From: JBNLAN01 sp050302175
GTDB taxonomy: Bacteria > Pseudomonadota > Zetaproteobacteria > Mariprofundales > Mariprofundaceae
Reading direction: 5' to 3'
Assembly (NCBI GenBank): GCA_050302175.1
Contig: JBNLAN010000011.1
Coordinates: forward strand, 1-64,000
DNA length: 64,000 nt
The notes beneath the pieces were generated by a model. The model had not been told where the DNA came from, searched no databases, and saw only the letters and a list, made by a program, of their open reading frames with translations. The position numbers and the translations under genes are program-made. Of the stretch, positions 44,803 through 53,284 are shown piece by piece. Numbering within the stretch: position 1 is the first letter of the stretch; every line of letters starts with the position of its first letter.

Positions 44803-45477
44803 ATGTCCGCTCTCTCGGAGGCCACTACCATCATTGCCGTATTTGGCGGCAGTGGTGCTACCGGTCGGGTGGTGATTACCGAGCTGCTCGGTGCCGGGTT
44901 CGAAGTGCGAGCGCTTTGCCGAAGCATTAGCAGTCTGAGCGAACGGTCTGGGCAGACGATTATCGAAGGCTCTCTGTCTGATACGCATACCATCGAACAG
45001 ACTGTGGCAGGAACGATGGCTGCTCTCATTCTATTTGGCCCACGCCCTCCTTACACCGATATTTTCTGCGCCAATGCAACGGCATCTATTGTTGCGGCGC
45101 TGAAAGCAGCGGGCGTGCCCCGTCTGATCTGCCAGACTGGTGGTATGATCGGCGACTATCCTGAGAACCGGACATGGCCGATGCGTATGATGACAGCGGC
45201 GTTTAACCATCGTTTTCCAACGCTGGCCGCAGACCGTGCAAAACAGGAGCGGATCGTTACGGGAAGTGGCTTGCAGTGGACGATTCTCAAGCCACCGCGG
45301 CTGACCGATGGGCCGGCTGCGCCATTAGAGATGGGAACGGATATTCGTGTCGGAATGTTGAGTTCGGTATCGCGAAATTCTATCGCCAATTGGATCGTGC
45401 GGGAGCTTGTATCGCCGGAACATATCGGCGAATGCCTTTTCTGCGTTCCGCTCAGAGGGCAGATGGCTACGCTATAG
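44803..45477 (+). CDS. NAD(P)H-binding (NmrA/BVR-B-like) oxidoreductase
   Basis: Protein of 224 residues with an N-terminal nucleotide-binding loop VFGGSGATGRVVITELL and the later ICQTGGMIGDYPEN and WTILKPPRLTDG, typical of atypical short-chain dehydrogenases in the NAD(P)H-binding family. The usual YxxxK catalytic pair is not seen. Substrate unknown. It begins 12 bases after the hybrid kinase gene and overlaps the converging receiver gene by 11 bases. Confidence 0.8.
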   Translation: MSALSEATTIIAVFGGSGATGRVVITELLGAGFEVRALCRSISSLSERSGQTIIEGSLSDTHTIEQTVAGTMAALILFGPRPPYTDIFCANATASIVAALKAAGVPRLICQTGGMIGDYPENRTWPMRMMTAAFNHRFPTLAADRAKQERIVTGSGLQWTILKPPRLTDGPAAPLEMGTDIRVGMLSSVSRNSIANWIVRELVSPEHIGECLFCVPLRGQMATL

Positions 45478-45907
45478 CCAAAATACGCCTTACCTCCCGT
45501 TTAAACTCATGATAACTGAAAGGCTTGCGTAAAATGCTCAGTGCTCTCCAAGGCATTTCGATCTGGATATCCCCGGCAAAACCGGTTACAAACAAGAAAT
45601 ATTTCAGCAATTCCGGCTTCTGTTTCTCAACACTTTGGTAAATCTGGGTGCCGGTTAAACCCGGCATTCTCACATCGCTGATGACCAGGTCAAAATTGTT
45701 ATCTTCCCCTTCCAGAAGTTTAAAAAGTGCCTGCCCGGGGTCGTCGGCCTGCACCAACTCTATCCTGACACCGAATTCCGTCGCATACATGAGAAGCATC
45801 TCTTCGATCATTTCCTGAATTGTTGATTCATCATCAACAATCAGCACCCTGCGCAACTTCTCCTTCTGCTCCTCCTCCGGAACCATGTACAAATACTTGT
45901 ACTCCAT
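45467..45907 (-). CDS. Stand-alone receiver protein (paralogue A)
   Basis: Receiver domain of 146 residues with acidic residues in IVDDEST, phospho-acceptor Asp in LVISDVRMPGLTG, Thr in FVTGF and Lys in RKPFSY. A short N-terminal tail (EYKYLYMVPEEEQ) precedes the domain. ATG 45907 has AGGAGGT 7 bases upstream. Closely similar in layout to the receiver at 52133: both share the motif RMPxLTGxxIYxS and KPELLxxFxFVT. Located next to the hybrid kinase, which is a plausible phosphodonor. Confidence 0.88.
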   Translation of the reverse strand: MEYKYLYMVPEEEQKEKLRRVLIVDDESTIQEMIEEMLLMYATEFGVRIELVQADDPGQALFKLLEGEDNNFDLVISDVRMPGLTGTQIYQSVEKQKPELLKYFLFVTGFAGDIQIEMPWRALSILRKPFSYHEFKREVRRILAIA

Positions 45908-46031
45908 GCAACCCACCTCCTACAACACGAGGAAAATTACCATAAATTTCGTAGTAGTACGCATATGTGATGCCAATCACGCTATTGAATCACCTCTGGC
46001 GAAACACGGGAACCCTTGTAGTTTTCGAATC

Positions 46032-46829
46032 GTGAACGCATCCGCACCCATCGGTATCTTCGACTCCGGCCTCGGCGGACTGACCGTGCTCGAGGAAGTT
46101 CGAAAGCTGCTGCCGCACGAATCGCTGACCTATGTCGCCGATTCAGCGCACGCCCCCTACGGCAGCAAGCCGGATGTTTTCATCGTCGAGCGCTCGCTTA
46201 GCCTTGCCGATTTCCTGGTGAACGAACAGCACGCCAAGGCGCTGGTGGTGGCCTGCAACACCGCTACCGCAGCCGCCATCAAGGTGCTGCGCGAGCGTTT
46301 CGATATTCCAGTGATCGGCATGGAACCAGGGCTAAAACCCGCGGTAGAGGCCACCCAAAGCGGCACCATCGGCATTCTGGCAACTGAAAATACGCTAAAG
46401 AGCGAGAAGTTCTCCACCCTGCTCGATGCGCACGGCCACCGCGCCCGCATCCTCACCCAGCCCTGCCACGGACTGGTGGAAGCCATCGAGGCCGGGCAGG
46501 CCAGTGCGCCGGACACTCGTGCACAGCTCTCACAATATCTGCAGCCGCTGCTGGATGCCGGTGCCGATGCCATCGTGCTCGGCTGCACTCACTATCCTGT
46601 TCTCACTCCGATCATCCGCGAACTGGCAGGTCCTGATGTGCACATTATCGAGACCGGCGCTGCGGTTGCCCGCCAACTACAAAGAAAGTTGCAAGAAGCT
46701 AAACTCGCCGCCGAAACCGGCGAAAGTGATATCCGCTTCTGGACCTCGGGCGATCCGCAACGCGTGGCAACACTGGCTTCTTCGCTACTCGGACAAACAT
46801 GCGACTTCCAACGCTTCCCCGAGGCGTGA
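46032..46829 (+). CDS. murI: Glutamate racemase
   Basis: Protein of 265 residues that makes D-glutamate for peptidoglycan. Seen: IGIFDSGLGGLTVL, YVADSAHAPYG, the first catalytic Cys in VVACNTATAAA and the second in LGCTHYPVL. The start is taken as GTG 46032, 8 codons before the first motif; no clear ribosome binding site is present, and no ATG lies in a suitable place. Confidence 0.95.
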   Translation: MNASAPIGIFDSGLGGLTVLEEVRKLLPHESLTYVADSAHAPYGSKPDVFIVERSLSLADFLVNEQHAKALVVACNTATAAAIKVLRERFDIPVIGMEPGLKPAVEATQSGTIGILATENTLKSEKFSTLLDAHGHRARILTQPCHGLVEAIEAGQASAPDTRAQLSQYLQPLLDAGADAIVLGCTHYPVLTPIIRELAGPDVHIIETGAAVARQLQRKLQEAKLAAETGESDIRFWTSGDPQRVATLASSLLGQTCDFQRFPEA

Positions 46830-46876
46830 GCATCGACTAACCTGCAAGCTGTTTGTCCTAGCTCCGGGGAGGCAGC

Positions 46877-48382
46877 ATGAACGAATCACCACGCATTCTT
46901 ATCGGCGGCGCTAACCGCCAACAGGTCAGGCTCGATGCCCGCATGGCCAATCGCCATGGCCTTATTGCAGGCGCCACCGGCACCGGCAAAACCGTGACCC
47001 TGCAAGCCATCGCCGAGGGTTTCTCAAAAATCGGCGTGCCGGTCTTCATGGCGGATATCAAGGGCGACCTCTCCGGCATCTCACAGGCCGGCAAGCCGCA
47101 CAAGGAGATCGAGCGCCGTATCGGCGAGATCGGCATCGACGGCTATACGCAACGCGGCAACCCGGTGCTCTTCTGGGATATCTTTGGCAAAACCGGGCAC
47201 CCGGTGCGCACCACCATCTCGGAGATGGGGCCGCTGCTGCTCGCGAATCTTTTGGATCTCAACGACACCCAGAGCGGTGTGCTCTATGCCGCCTTCCGCA
47301 TCGCCGATGACGAGGGGCTATTGCTTCTCGACTTGAAGGATCTGCGCTCGCTGCTCGCCTGGATGAACGAGCATGCCTCCGAGCTCAAAACCGACTACGG
47401 CAATATCTCCTCTTCCAGCATCGGCGCCATTCAGCGCGGGCTTCTGGTGCTGGAGGAGCAAGGTGCCGAATACTTCTTTGCCGAACCTGCTTTGAAACTG
47501 AACGACCTGATGGTCACTGATTTTTCCGGCCAGGGTGTGATCTCGTTATTGGATGTGACCGAGCTAATCTCGAAATCCCCGAAGCTCTACGCCACTTTCC
47601 TGCTCTGGCTGTTGGCAGAGCTCTATGAGAATCTACCTGAAGTCGGCGATGCCGACCGGCCCAAACTGGTGCTCTTTTTCGACGAAGCGCACCTGCTCTT
47701 CGACGGCGCACCCGAAGTGCTGCTCGACAAGGTGGAGCAGGTGGTGCGCCTGATCCGCTCGAAAGGGGTCGGCGTCTATTTCGTCACCCAGAGCCCACTC
47801 GATATTCCGGAATCAGTATTGGGACAACTCGGCATGCGGGTGCAACACGCGCTGCGCGCCTTCACCCCGAAAGACAAAAAAGCTGTGAAGACGGTAGCCG
47901 AGACCTTCCGCCCTAATCCCGCCATCGATACGGAACAGGCGATTACCGAGCTCTCCATCGGTGAGGCGCTAGTCTCGACACTTGATGCCAGCGGAGCGCC
48001 CACCCCGGTTGAACGCATTCTCATCGCGCCACCCGCTTCACGCATCGGGCCGGCCACACCGGAAGAGCGCAGCAGCCTGATCTCGCGCTCGCCATTCAAT
48101 GGTCGCTATGAAGAGATTGTGGATCGCGAGTCTGCATATGAATTGCTGAAAGCCCGCGCCGAAGAATCGGCCCGCCAGCAGGCCGCCGAAAAAGAGGCTG
48201 CAGCAGCGGCAAAACAAAAGGCCTGGAGCGAACCTGCCACGCCGAAACGCAGTCCGGGCCGACCCGCCGATTCACTGGCCGAAAAGATGATGAAATCGGC
48301 AGCCCGCTCGGCCACCACGGCCATCGGCAGTGCCATCGGCCGCAAGCTGGTGCGCGGCCTGCTCGGCTCACTGCTGCGATAG
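46877..48382 (+). CDS. HerA-like ATPase (DUF853, YjgR family)
   Basis: Protein of 501 residues. Walker A ATGTGKT (about 33-39), a long DUF853 core with VFMADIKGDLSGI, Walker B LVLFFDEAHLLFD (about 266-278), QSPLDIP, and a basic Ala/Lys-rich tail ending RGLLGSLLR. E. coli YjgR is of unknown function; the relation to HerA DNA translocases suggests DNA pumping. The binding site GGGGAGG precedes the ATG. The last 32 bases plus 37 bases after the stop recur at 49188-49256. Confidence 0.93.
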   Translation: MNESPRILIGGANRQQVRLDARMANRHGLIAGATGTGKTVTLQAIAEGFSKIGVPVFMADIKGDLSGISQAGKPHKEIERRIGEIGIDGYTQRGNPVLFWDIFGKTGHPVRTTISEMGPLLLANLLDLNDTQSGVLYAAFRIADDEGLLLLDLKDLRSLLAWMNEHASELKTDYGNISSSSIGAIQRGLLVLEEQGAEYFFAEPALKLNDLMVTDFSGQGVISLLDVTELISKSPKLYATFLLWLLAELYENLPEVGDADRPKLVLFFDEAHLLFDGAPEVLLDKVEQVVRLIRSKGVGVYFVTQSPLDIPESVLGQLGMRVQHALRAFTPKDKKAVKTVAETFRPNPAIDTEQAITELSIGEALVSTLDASGAPTPVERILIAPPASRIGPATPEERSSLISRSPFNGRYEEIVDRESAYELLKARAEESARQQAAEKEAAAAAKQKAWSEPATPKRSPGRPADSLAEKMMKSAARSATTAIGSAIGRKLVRGLLGSLLR

Positions 48383-48419
48383 CCACATAGCAGATGCCCT
48401 TGTATAGCTTTCTCCGCTC
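48351..48419 (+). repeat. Copy 1 of the HerA-like gene 3'-end repeat (69 bases)
   Basis: Covers the last ten codons, the stop and 37 bases after it. It matches 49188-49256 at 66 of 69 positions by eye. This copy is part of the intact gene. Confidence 0.9.
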
Positions 48420-48509
48420 GGATGTGCGTATCATCGAAACTGTGCACGGCAACTGCAGCGAAAATTACGCGCACATCAATAGTCGTTTGGAAAGATCGAG
48501 TAAATATCT

Positions 48510-49136
48510 GTGAACGCCACCGCCATCTCACATCACCTATTAACGTTTATAAGGCTATTATTGAGAGGAGCGCTTTTCATGGGATTTTTTACAGGCATTT
48601 TTGGCAATGCCTTTGCGTCAGAGGCTCTTCCTGGCCGTGTGGACCGCGAGGATGCATTTGTCGACATCACTCTTCCGATCGCCAGCCACACATGGAAAAA
48701 AGATGGCACGCTAACACTGACCGCCCGTGGCATTATTAATGGTGAGACGGTTGGCTTTTCGGTCGAACTTGAACCCCAATGGAAGGAACAGAAAGAGAAA
48801 GATCTTCCAATCATTATATACTGGGGAAATGGACATATTCGAAGCGTTGGCGAAGAAAGTGACCGCTTTCTGTCTCTTCTTTGTCACGAATATGCCATCC
48901 CGTATGCATCTGGAATGAACCCTCGGACAGATATTTCTATGGTGAGCTTCGGCATCGACCCGCATGAGCTGAATAACACTCCTGCGAAGATAAAGATATT
49001 CTTTGAATCCGGTGATTCCGAAGATTATGGAGAGGCTTTTATCAACATTGACCTGAACAACAAGATCATTGAGTTCCGGGACAAAGACCCTGAGTATCAT
49101 CACGGTATTATTGCCTCGCTATCCAACACCCCCTGA
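48510..49136 (+). CDS. Unknown exported protein between repeat copies 1 and 2
   Basis: Protein of 208 residues, not recognised. N-terminal hydrophobic stretch LRGALFMGFFTGIFGNAFA looks like a signal peptide, then an all-beta-looking acidic domain (FVDITLPIASHTWKKDG, TLTARGIINGETVGFSVELEP). The start is GTG 48510; ATG 48579 has a better binding site (AGGAG 8 bases upstream) but would shorten the signal to 15 residues. It is flanked by repeats of the HerA-like gene end, so it was probably inserted as a unit. A small soluble partner or immunity-type protein is conceivable; no evidence decides. Confidence 0.6.
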   Translation: MNATAISHHLLTFIRLLLRGALFMGFFTGIFGNAFASEALPGRVDREDAFVDITLPIASHTWKKDGTLTLTARGIINGETVGFSVELEPQWKEQKEKDLPIIIYWGNGHIRSVGEESDRFLSLLCHEYAIPYASGMNPRTDISMVSFGIDPHELNNTPAKIKIFFESGDSEDYGEAFINIDLNNKIIEFRDKDPEYHHGIIASLSNTP

Positions 49137-49187
49137 CGAACTAACGTTATGGTGATTTCTCCACTTAATAATTTCACATTCAGCCTA

Positions 49188-49256
49188 TGCGCGGCCTGCT
49201 CGGCTCGCTGCTGCGATAGCCACATAGCAGATGCCCTTGTTTAGCTTTCTTCGCTC
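49188..49256 (+). repeat. Copy 2 of the HerA-like gene 3'-end repeat (69 bases)
   Basis: Nearly identical to 48351-48419, including the TAG stop and the non-coding bases after it, but here it follows non-coding sequence. The sequence on each side of the two copies is unrelated, so the ends of similarity are sharp. Confidence 0.9.
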
Positions 49257-49302
49257 CTCATTTGGCATCTGGCTTGTGTGAGCTGCGCTTCTGATTTCAT
49301 TT

Positions 49303-49611
49303 TTGGTCATCCAGCCAAAACCATCAACTATAGGCTTTTGGATAATCATGGCCTTGATCCTCGGGATCGGCATATTTCAGATGACAATATCGCGCAAGGA
49401 AGATTCACAAAAGCAGAATACATATCGTCAGTGGGAGCGGCGCCTTTCACAACTCAACGTGACCATTGATGTTGAGGATGATGGGCATCTATATGAATGG
49501 CTTGATCTGCCTCAGTGGAAGCAAGTTTTTGCTTATCTTGAATCAAAACCGGCATCGAATCGCAGTTTACGGATGGCAATTGAATCAACATTTCCGGAAG
49601 TACTTCAATAA
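49303..49611 (+). CDS. Small membrane-anchored unknown protein
   Basis: Protein of about 102 residues with one membrane helix near the N-terminus (IGFWIIMALILGIGIF) and a hydrophilic helical remainder (YRQWERRLSQL, DLPQWKQVFAYLE). No family recognised. The start is TTG 49303 or ATG 49348; neither has a convincing binding site, so the gene may be partial or weakly expressed. It lies between repeat copy 2 and a diverged third copy. Confidence 0.45.
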   Translation: MVIQPKPSTIGFWIIMALILGIGIFQMTISRKEDSQKQNTYRQWERRLSQLNVTIDVEDDGHLYEWLDLPQWKQVFAYLESKPASNRSLRMAIESTFPEVLQ

Positions 49612-49633
49612 AGGTAGAAACTCGAACTGGACT

Positions 49634-49662
49634 GCGACCCGCTCGGCTCCTTGCCGCGCTAG
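49634..49662 (+). repeat. Possible diverged third copy of the gene-end repeat
   Basis: Matches the last 29 bases of the HerA-like gene at about 23 of 29 positions, including GCTCGGCTC and a closing TAG. Similarity is short and may be chance. Confidence 0.35.
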
Positions 49663-49675
49663 ATTTCAAATAGAT

Positions 49676-50272
49676 TCAGAGGACTAGTGCTCTTGCCGTC
49701 TGTTTGGGGTCAGAGGCATCGAGAATCGCACCGATCACGGCAACGCCGTAATCTGAAAGCTCGGCGCGATTGGCGGGCGTAATGCCGCCCAGCGCCACCA
49801 CGGGCACCGGCGACTCGCTGGCCAGCGCTTTGAACTTCGTAACACCCAGATGCGGCGCACCCGGATGGCTCTGGGTGGGGAACACCGGCGAGAGCAGCGC
49901 GAAATCGGCGCCATGTTCCCTCGCCAGCTCCAGCTCATCGATATCGTGGCAAGAGGCCGAAACCGTATACCCCTTATCCAGCCAGTCGCGTATGGCGGGG
50001 ATGGTCTCGATATCGCTCGCGGCGACATGCACGCCATCAGCTTCCACCGCCTCGGCCACGTCGGCCTGTGTGTGAATAATCAGCTTTGCATGATGTTGGG
50101 TCGTTAGCTGGCGCAGGTGTGCGGCAAAGGCCAAAAGCCGCGCCGAATCCATCTGCTTCTCACGCACCAGCACCGCATCCACACCACTGGCCAGAGCCTG
50201 TTCGACACGAATAAAAAACTGCTCCCCCTCAATCCGGGAACAGTCAGTGATCAGAATAAGGCGTGGAGTCAG
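49676..50272 (-). CDS. thiE: Thiamine phosphate synthase / TenI family protein
   Basis: TIM-barrel protein of 198 residues if translation begins at CTG 50272, which shares CTGA with the stop of the gene before it. The barrel's first strand (PRLILITD) is only included with this non-AUG start; the next usable codon, GTG 50182, would remove it. Motifs: AVLVREK, ADGVHVAASD, SPVFPTQSHPGAPHLG and ALGGITPAN. The NDR and GQxD residues of true ThiE are replaced (IIHTQ, AASD), so activity is uncertain and it could be a TenI-like relative. Third gene of a plsC-DUF2782-thiE unit. Confidence 0.75.
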   Translation of the reverse strand: MTPRLILITDCSRIEGEQFFIRVEQALASGVDAVLVREKQMDSARLLAFAAHLRQLTTQHHAKLIIHTQADVAEAVEADGVHVAASDIETIPAIRDWLDKGYTVSASCHDIDELELAREHGADFALLSPVFPTQSHPGAPHLGVTKFKALASESPVPVVALGGITPANRAELSDYGVAVIGAILDASDPKQTARALVL

Positions 50273-50673
50273 AATCGCTTGATAACCCAGGTCGGCGGTG
50301 AAATGCGCTTGTAGCCTCCCGGAAGGCGAGTTTCGAATACGCCATCGCCGTTGCGGTCGTATAGATAATACGCCGGGAAATCGCCCTTCGGCTGCACCTT
50401 CACCATATAGACATGGCCATGTGATGAATACTCGTTGATCGTGGCGCCATCCTTCTCCCGCTCATAGGTGCGCACCGTAACCTTATCTTTGCCCTGCAGA
50501 TCGAACTCATCCTTCAGGTCCGCCTCATCCTCCGGTACGACAACCATCTCTTTGGCTGCCTTGGTATCTTTAACCTCGGTTGGTGGCGGCAAGGCCTCAT
50601 CTTTTTCGGCATAAGCCGGAGCAGCAAAGCCAGCCAGCATAAGAATGGAGAGGGTGAAGAGAAAAGTTTTCAT
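50269..50673 (-). CDS. DUF2782 exported protein
   Basis: Protein of 134 residues with a signal peptide (about residues 1-22, ending PAYA) and a C-terminal domain VTVRTYEREKDGATINEY, VYMVKVQPKGDFPAYYLYDRNGDG, PTWVIKRF that matches my recollection of the DUF2782 family. Function unknown. Its stop overlaps the proposed CTG start of thiE; it begins 7 bases after plsC. A GGGAGG is 13 bases upstream of the ATG, farther than usual. Confidence 0.8.
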   Translation of the reverse strand: MKTFLFTLSILMLAGFAAPAYAEKDEALPPPTEVKDTKAAKEMVVVPEDEADLKDEFDLQGKDKVTVRTYEREKDGATINEYSSHGHVYMVKVQPKGDFPAYYLYDRNGDGVFETRLPGGYKRISPPTWVIKRF

Positions 50674-50680
50674 AAACGGA

Positions 50681-51487
50681 TTATAGCCTCCCAGAAGGTA
50701 TCGTCGCCACATCGGCTTGCTCCAGCCGGACCAACTCGGACTGAATCGCACCACGCACCGCCTGAGTGAGGCCGCCGACATTGCGGTCGGCCTCAGGAAT
50801 AGAGTCCGGCGAGATTGGAGAGAGATATGAAATCACCATATAGTTCCGACCTTTACAAAAATCTAACCATGGCTGGCCTTTTCCAAGAAACCGGGGGCGG
50901 CAATATATCGCCACGGGCTGAATTGCCCGGCCCGTCTGGAGTGCGGCATGGAACCCGGTTTTGCGGAAACGCAGCATTCCACTTGCCTTTGATCGGGTAC
51001 CTTCCGGAAAGATCACCACCGTATGACCTTCATCCAATCGCTCGCAACACTCGCTAACGATACGCTCACTGGCAGCACGTGTGCCATCCATGCCCTCGAT
51101 ATAGCCGCCCACCTGCACGAAATCGGCCAGCACCGGATTATGCAAAGTCTGTGATTTATAGAGGCAAACAGCCTTCGGGTAGTGCAAAAGCAAGGCAATA
51201 AAATCAAGCAGGCTCGGATGGTTCGCGATCACCACACCGGGCTCCTGCATCGGCTCACCCACGAAACGGAATTTTACCAGATCGAGTAGACTCAGGGTTT
51301 TCAGGTAAATGCGCACATGCTTTTGCGCGGTACGCAACGCCTGACCTCGCTTTTCCAACAACTGGCCTTGCCCGTGAAGAATACGCGGCATACGCCAGCG
51401 CCCCAGCCAAAGCGTTTGAACAGCAAATTGTGTAAAGCACCAGGCAGTCAATAGCATTCGGATCGGCACGACAAGCAGACGTAGCAT
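50681..51487 (-). CDS. plsC: 1-acyl-sn-glycerol-3-phosphate acyltransferase
   Basis: Membrane-associated protein of 268 residues that adds the second acyl chain to make phosphatidic acid. The HX4D motif is NHPSLLDF, followed by GGYIEGMDG and FPEGTRS, with a hydrophobic N-terminus. An in-frame ATG at 51457 could also serve. Divergent from the nudF gene. An O-acyltransferase for ornithine lipid or lysophospholipid is the alternative. Confidence 0.9.
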   Translation of the reverse strand: MLRLLVVPIRMLLTAWCFTQFAVQTLWLGRWRMPRILHGQGQLLEKRGQALRTAQKHVRIYLKTLSLLDLVKFRFVGEPMQEPGVVIANHPSLLDFIALLLHYPKAVCLYKSQTLHNPVLADFVQVGGYIEGMDGTRAASERIVSECCERLDEGHTVVIFPEGTRSKASGMLRFRKTGFHAALQTGRAIQPVAIYCRPRFLGKGQPWLDFCKGRNYMVISYLSPISPDSIPEADRNVGGLTQAVRGAIQSELVRLEQADVATIPSGRL

Positions 51488-51551
51488 GCGTAGTATGTTG
51501 CTGGTGCACTCCTAGGTTTGCAACACGAAATCGGACACCGGAGCACCTGGA

Positions 51552-52130
51552 ATGAAATATCGCATCACCAATCAAAGTCCGCTCTATCGCGGCTTTTTCA
51601 AACTGGATGCCTTGACGGTCGAGCATGAAAAGTTTGATGGCGGCAAGCTGAGCATCGTGCGCGAGCATCTCGAGCGCGGCGATGCCATCGCGGTGCTGCT
51701 CTATGACCCGGAGCTCGATGAGGTATTGTTGATTGAGCAGTTTCGCATCGGCCCTGCAGTAAGGGACGATAAAGCGTGGCTCATCGAAGTGGTGGCTGGC
51801 ATGATCGATGAGGGAGAGAGTGCCGAGACATGTGCGAAACGCGAATGCATCGAAGAGGCGGGATACGAACCACATAAGCTGACCCGGCTCGGGCGCTACT
51901 ACTCCACCCCCGGCGGCTCATCCGAGCGCATCGAGCTGTTTTTAGGTGAGATCGATAAAACGAAGCCTACCTCGGATGGCGGCGGTCTTGATCACGAGCA
52001 TGAAGATATCCGCACCCTGTGGATATCAAGACGGCAAGCTCTGCAGTGGCTGGCCGAAGGCAAAATCAATTCAGGCGCTCCCATGCTTGCCTTACTCCTC
52101 GCTTTTGGGAACAAAGGCGTTACGGGATAA
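51552..52130 (+). CDS. nudF: ADP-ribose pyrophosphatase (Nudix)
   Basis: Protein of 192 residues. The Nudix box is complete: GMIDEGESAETCAKRE then CIEEAGYEP (pattern GX5EX7REUXEEXGU). The context YSTPGGSSERIELF fits ADP-ribose hydrolases of the NudF type. The enzyme clears ADP-ribose. GGAG lies 8 bases before the ATG. Converges with the receiver gene at 52133 with a two-base gap. Confidence 0.92.
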   Translation: MKYRITNQSPLYRGFFKLDALTVEHEKFDGGKLSIVREHLERGDAIAVLLYDPELDEVLLIEQFRIGPAVRDDKAWLIEVVAGMIDEGESAETCAKRECIEEAGYEPHKLTRLGRYYSTPGGSSERIELFLGEIDKTKPTSDGGGLDHEHEDIRTLWISRRQALQWLAEGKINSGAPMLALLLAFGNKGVTG

Positions 52131-52132
52131 GC

Positions 52133-52570
52133 TCAGGATTCTGTGGATAACAGCCCATTGAGCTTTTCCGAAAACTGATTGTAATTGAATGGCTTATGAA
52201 GCATATGCAAATCTTCACCCGGAAGCTCCTGGTGGAGATCGTTGCTGTAAGCCGTTACAAATACAAAGCGCTCCAGAAGCTCCGGCTTAACGCCCTTGAT
52301 GCTGTTATAGATATCCACGCCAGTCAGTTTCGGCATGCGAACATCACTGAAAATGACGTCATTTTTTTTGCCCCGCTTGAGCAAAAAATGCAGGGCATCG
52401 GCTGAATCAGAAACCTTCGTCAACTCGAGCTTCAACCCACCCTGCTTGGCAAACATGTCGAACATTCTTTCCAACACAACAAGCACGTGCTTCTCATCAT
52501 CCACGATAAGCACTCTGAGAGTTTCGGAGGCCCCTGACGTGGGCTTGCTCCGGGCAGCTTTAGACGACAT
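52133..52570 (-). CDS. Stand-alone receiver protein (paralogue B)
   Basis: Receiver domain of 145 residues: acidic pair in LIVDDEKH, phospho-acceptor Asp in VIFSDVRMPKLTG, Thr in FVTAY and Lys in LHKPFNY. A basic N-terminal tail of about 17 residues precedes the domain. Resembles the receiver at 45467 along its whole length, notably SDVRMPxLTG and IYxS..KPELL, so the two are paralogues. No output domain. Near but not clearly part of the biotin operon. Confidence 0.88.
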   Translation of the reverse strand: MSSKAARSKPTSGASETLRVLIVDDEKHVLVVLERMFDMFAKQGGLKLELTKVSDSADALHFLLKRGKKNDVIFSDVRMPKLTGVDIYNSIKGVKPELLERFVFVTAYSNDLHQELPGEDLHMLHKPFNYNQFSEKLNGLLSTES

Positions 52571-52594
52571 TCAATCTCTCCCGAACGTGTTTGC

Positions 52595-53284
52595 TTATCG
52601 CAAAAATGTTCCCAACATTTTTAGCAAACGCCCCTCTCCCGGGCATATTTTGCCCGAGCCACCGGCAAATGGGAAGGAAGCGACCTCCGCAGCATGCGTA
52701 AATGTTGCAGGCAAAGCCTCGCGATGCCTCTCCAGCATAGCCTCTCCAGCCGCATCGGCATCATTGATCACGATCCACTTCGGCATCCGGCCCATGCGCT
52801 CGAGCTTATCCAGCGTCAGTAGCATGTGGTTGATACCACCCAAGCGCGAGCGCACCACCAGCAAAATCTCGGCATCAGGCAAATCCGTAATCCAGTCGGC
52901 AACCAGATAATCCGGAGCTAACGGCACCATCAAGCCACCCACACCCTCGATTACATTTACCGCATCCGCCTTGCAGAAATCATTGCACCAGGCAAGCAGG
53001 CGCTCCGGCTCAAGGCTTGCGCCTTCGACTGCAGATGCCTGCATCGGAGCCAAGGGAGCTGCAAAGCGGTAGCAGCTGATCGCCTCAACCGCATCAGCCG
53101 CCATATCCTGCGCGGCCAGAAGCGTGGAGATATCGGAGTAGATGCCGTCCTCACCCACGCCGCATGCCACCGGCTTGGCGGCCCGCACGGCATGCCCGGC
53201 CTGTTTCAGCGCACGCACCAATGCCGACGTGACAAACGTCTTTCCGGCATCGGTATCGGTGGCGGTGACAAATATCTTCCGCAT
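52595..53284 (-). CDS. bioD: Dethiobiotin synthetase
   Basis: Protein of 229 residues that closes the ureido ring of biotin using ATP and CO2. The P-loop is TDTDAGKTFVTSALV, Lys in AAKPVACG, and VIEGVGGLMVPL follow. Last gene of the bioF-bioH-bioC-bioD unit; starts directly at the bioC stop. bioA and bioB are not in the window. Confidence 0.95.
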   Translation of the reverse strand: MRKIFVTATDTDAGKTFVTSALVRALKQAGHAVRAAKPVACGVGEDGIYSDISTLLAAQDMAADAVEAISCYRFAAPLAPMQASAVEGASLEPERLLAWCNDFCKADAVNVIEGVGGLMVPLAPDYLVADWITDLPDAEILLVVRSRLGGINHMLLTLDKLERMGRMPKWIVINDADAAGEAMLERHREALPATFTHAAEVASFPFAGGSGKICPGEGRLLKMLGTFLR

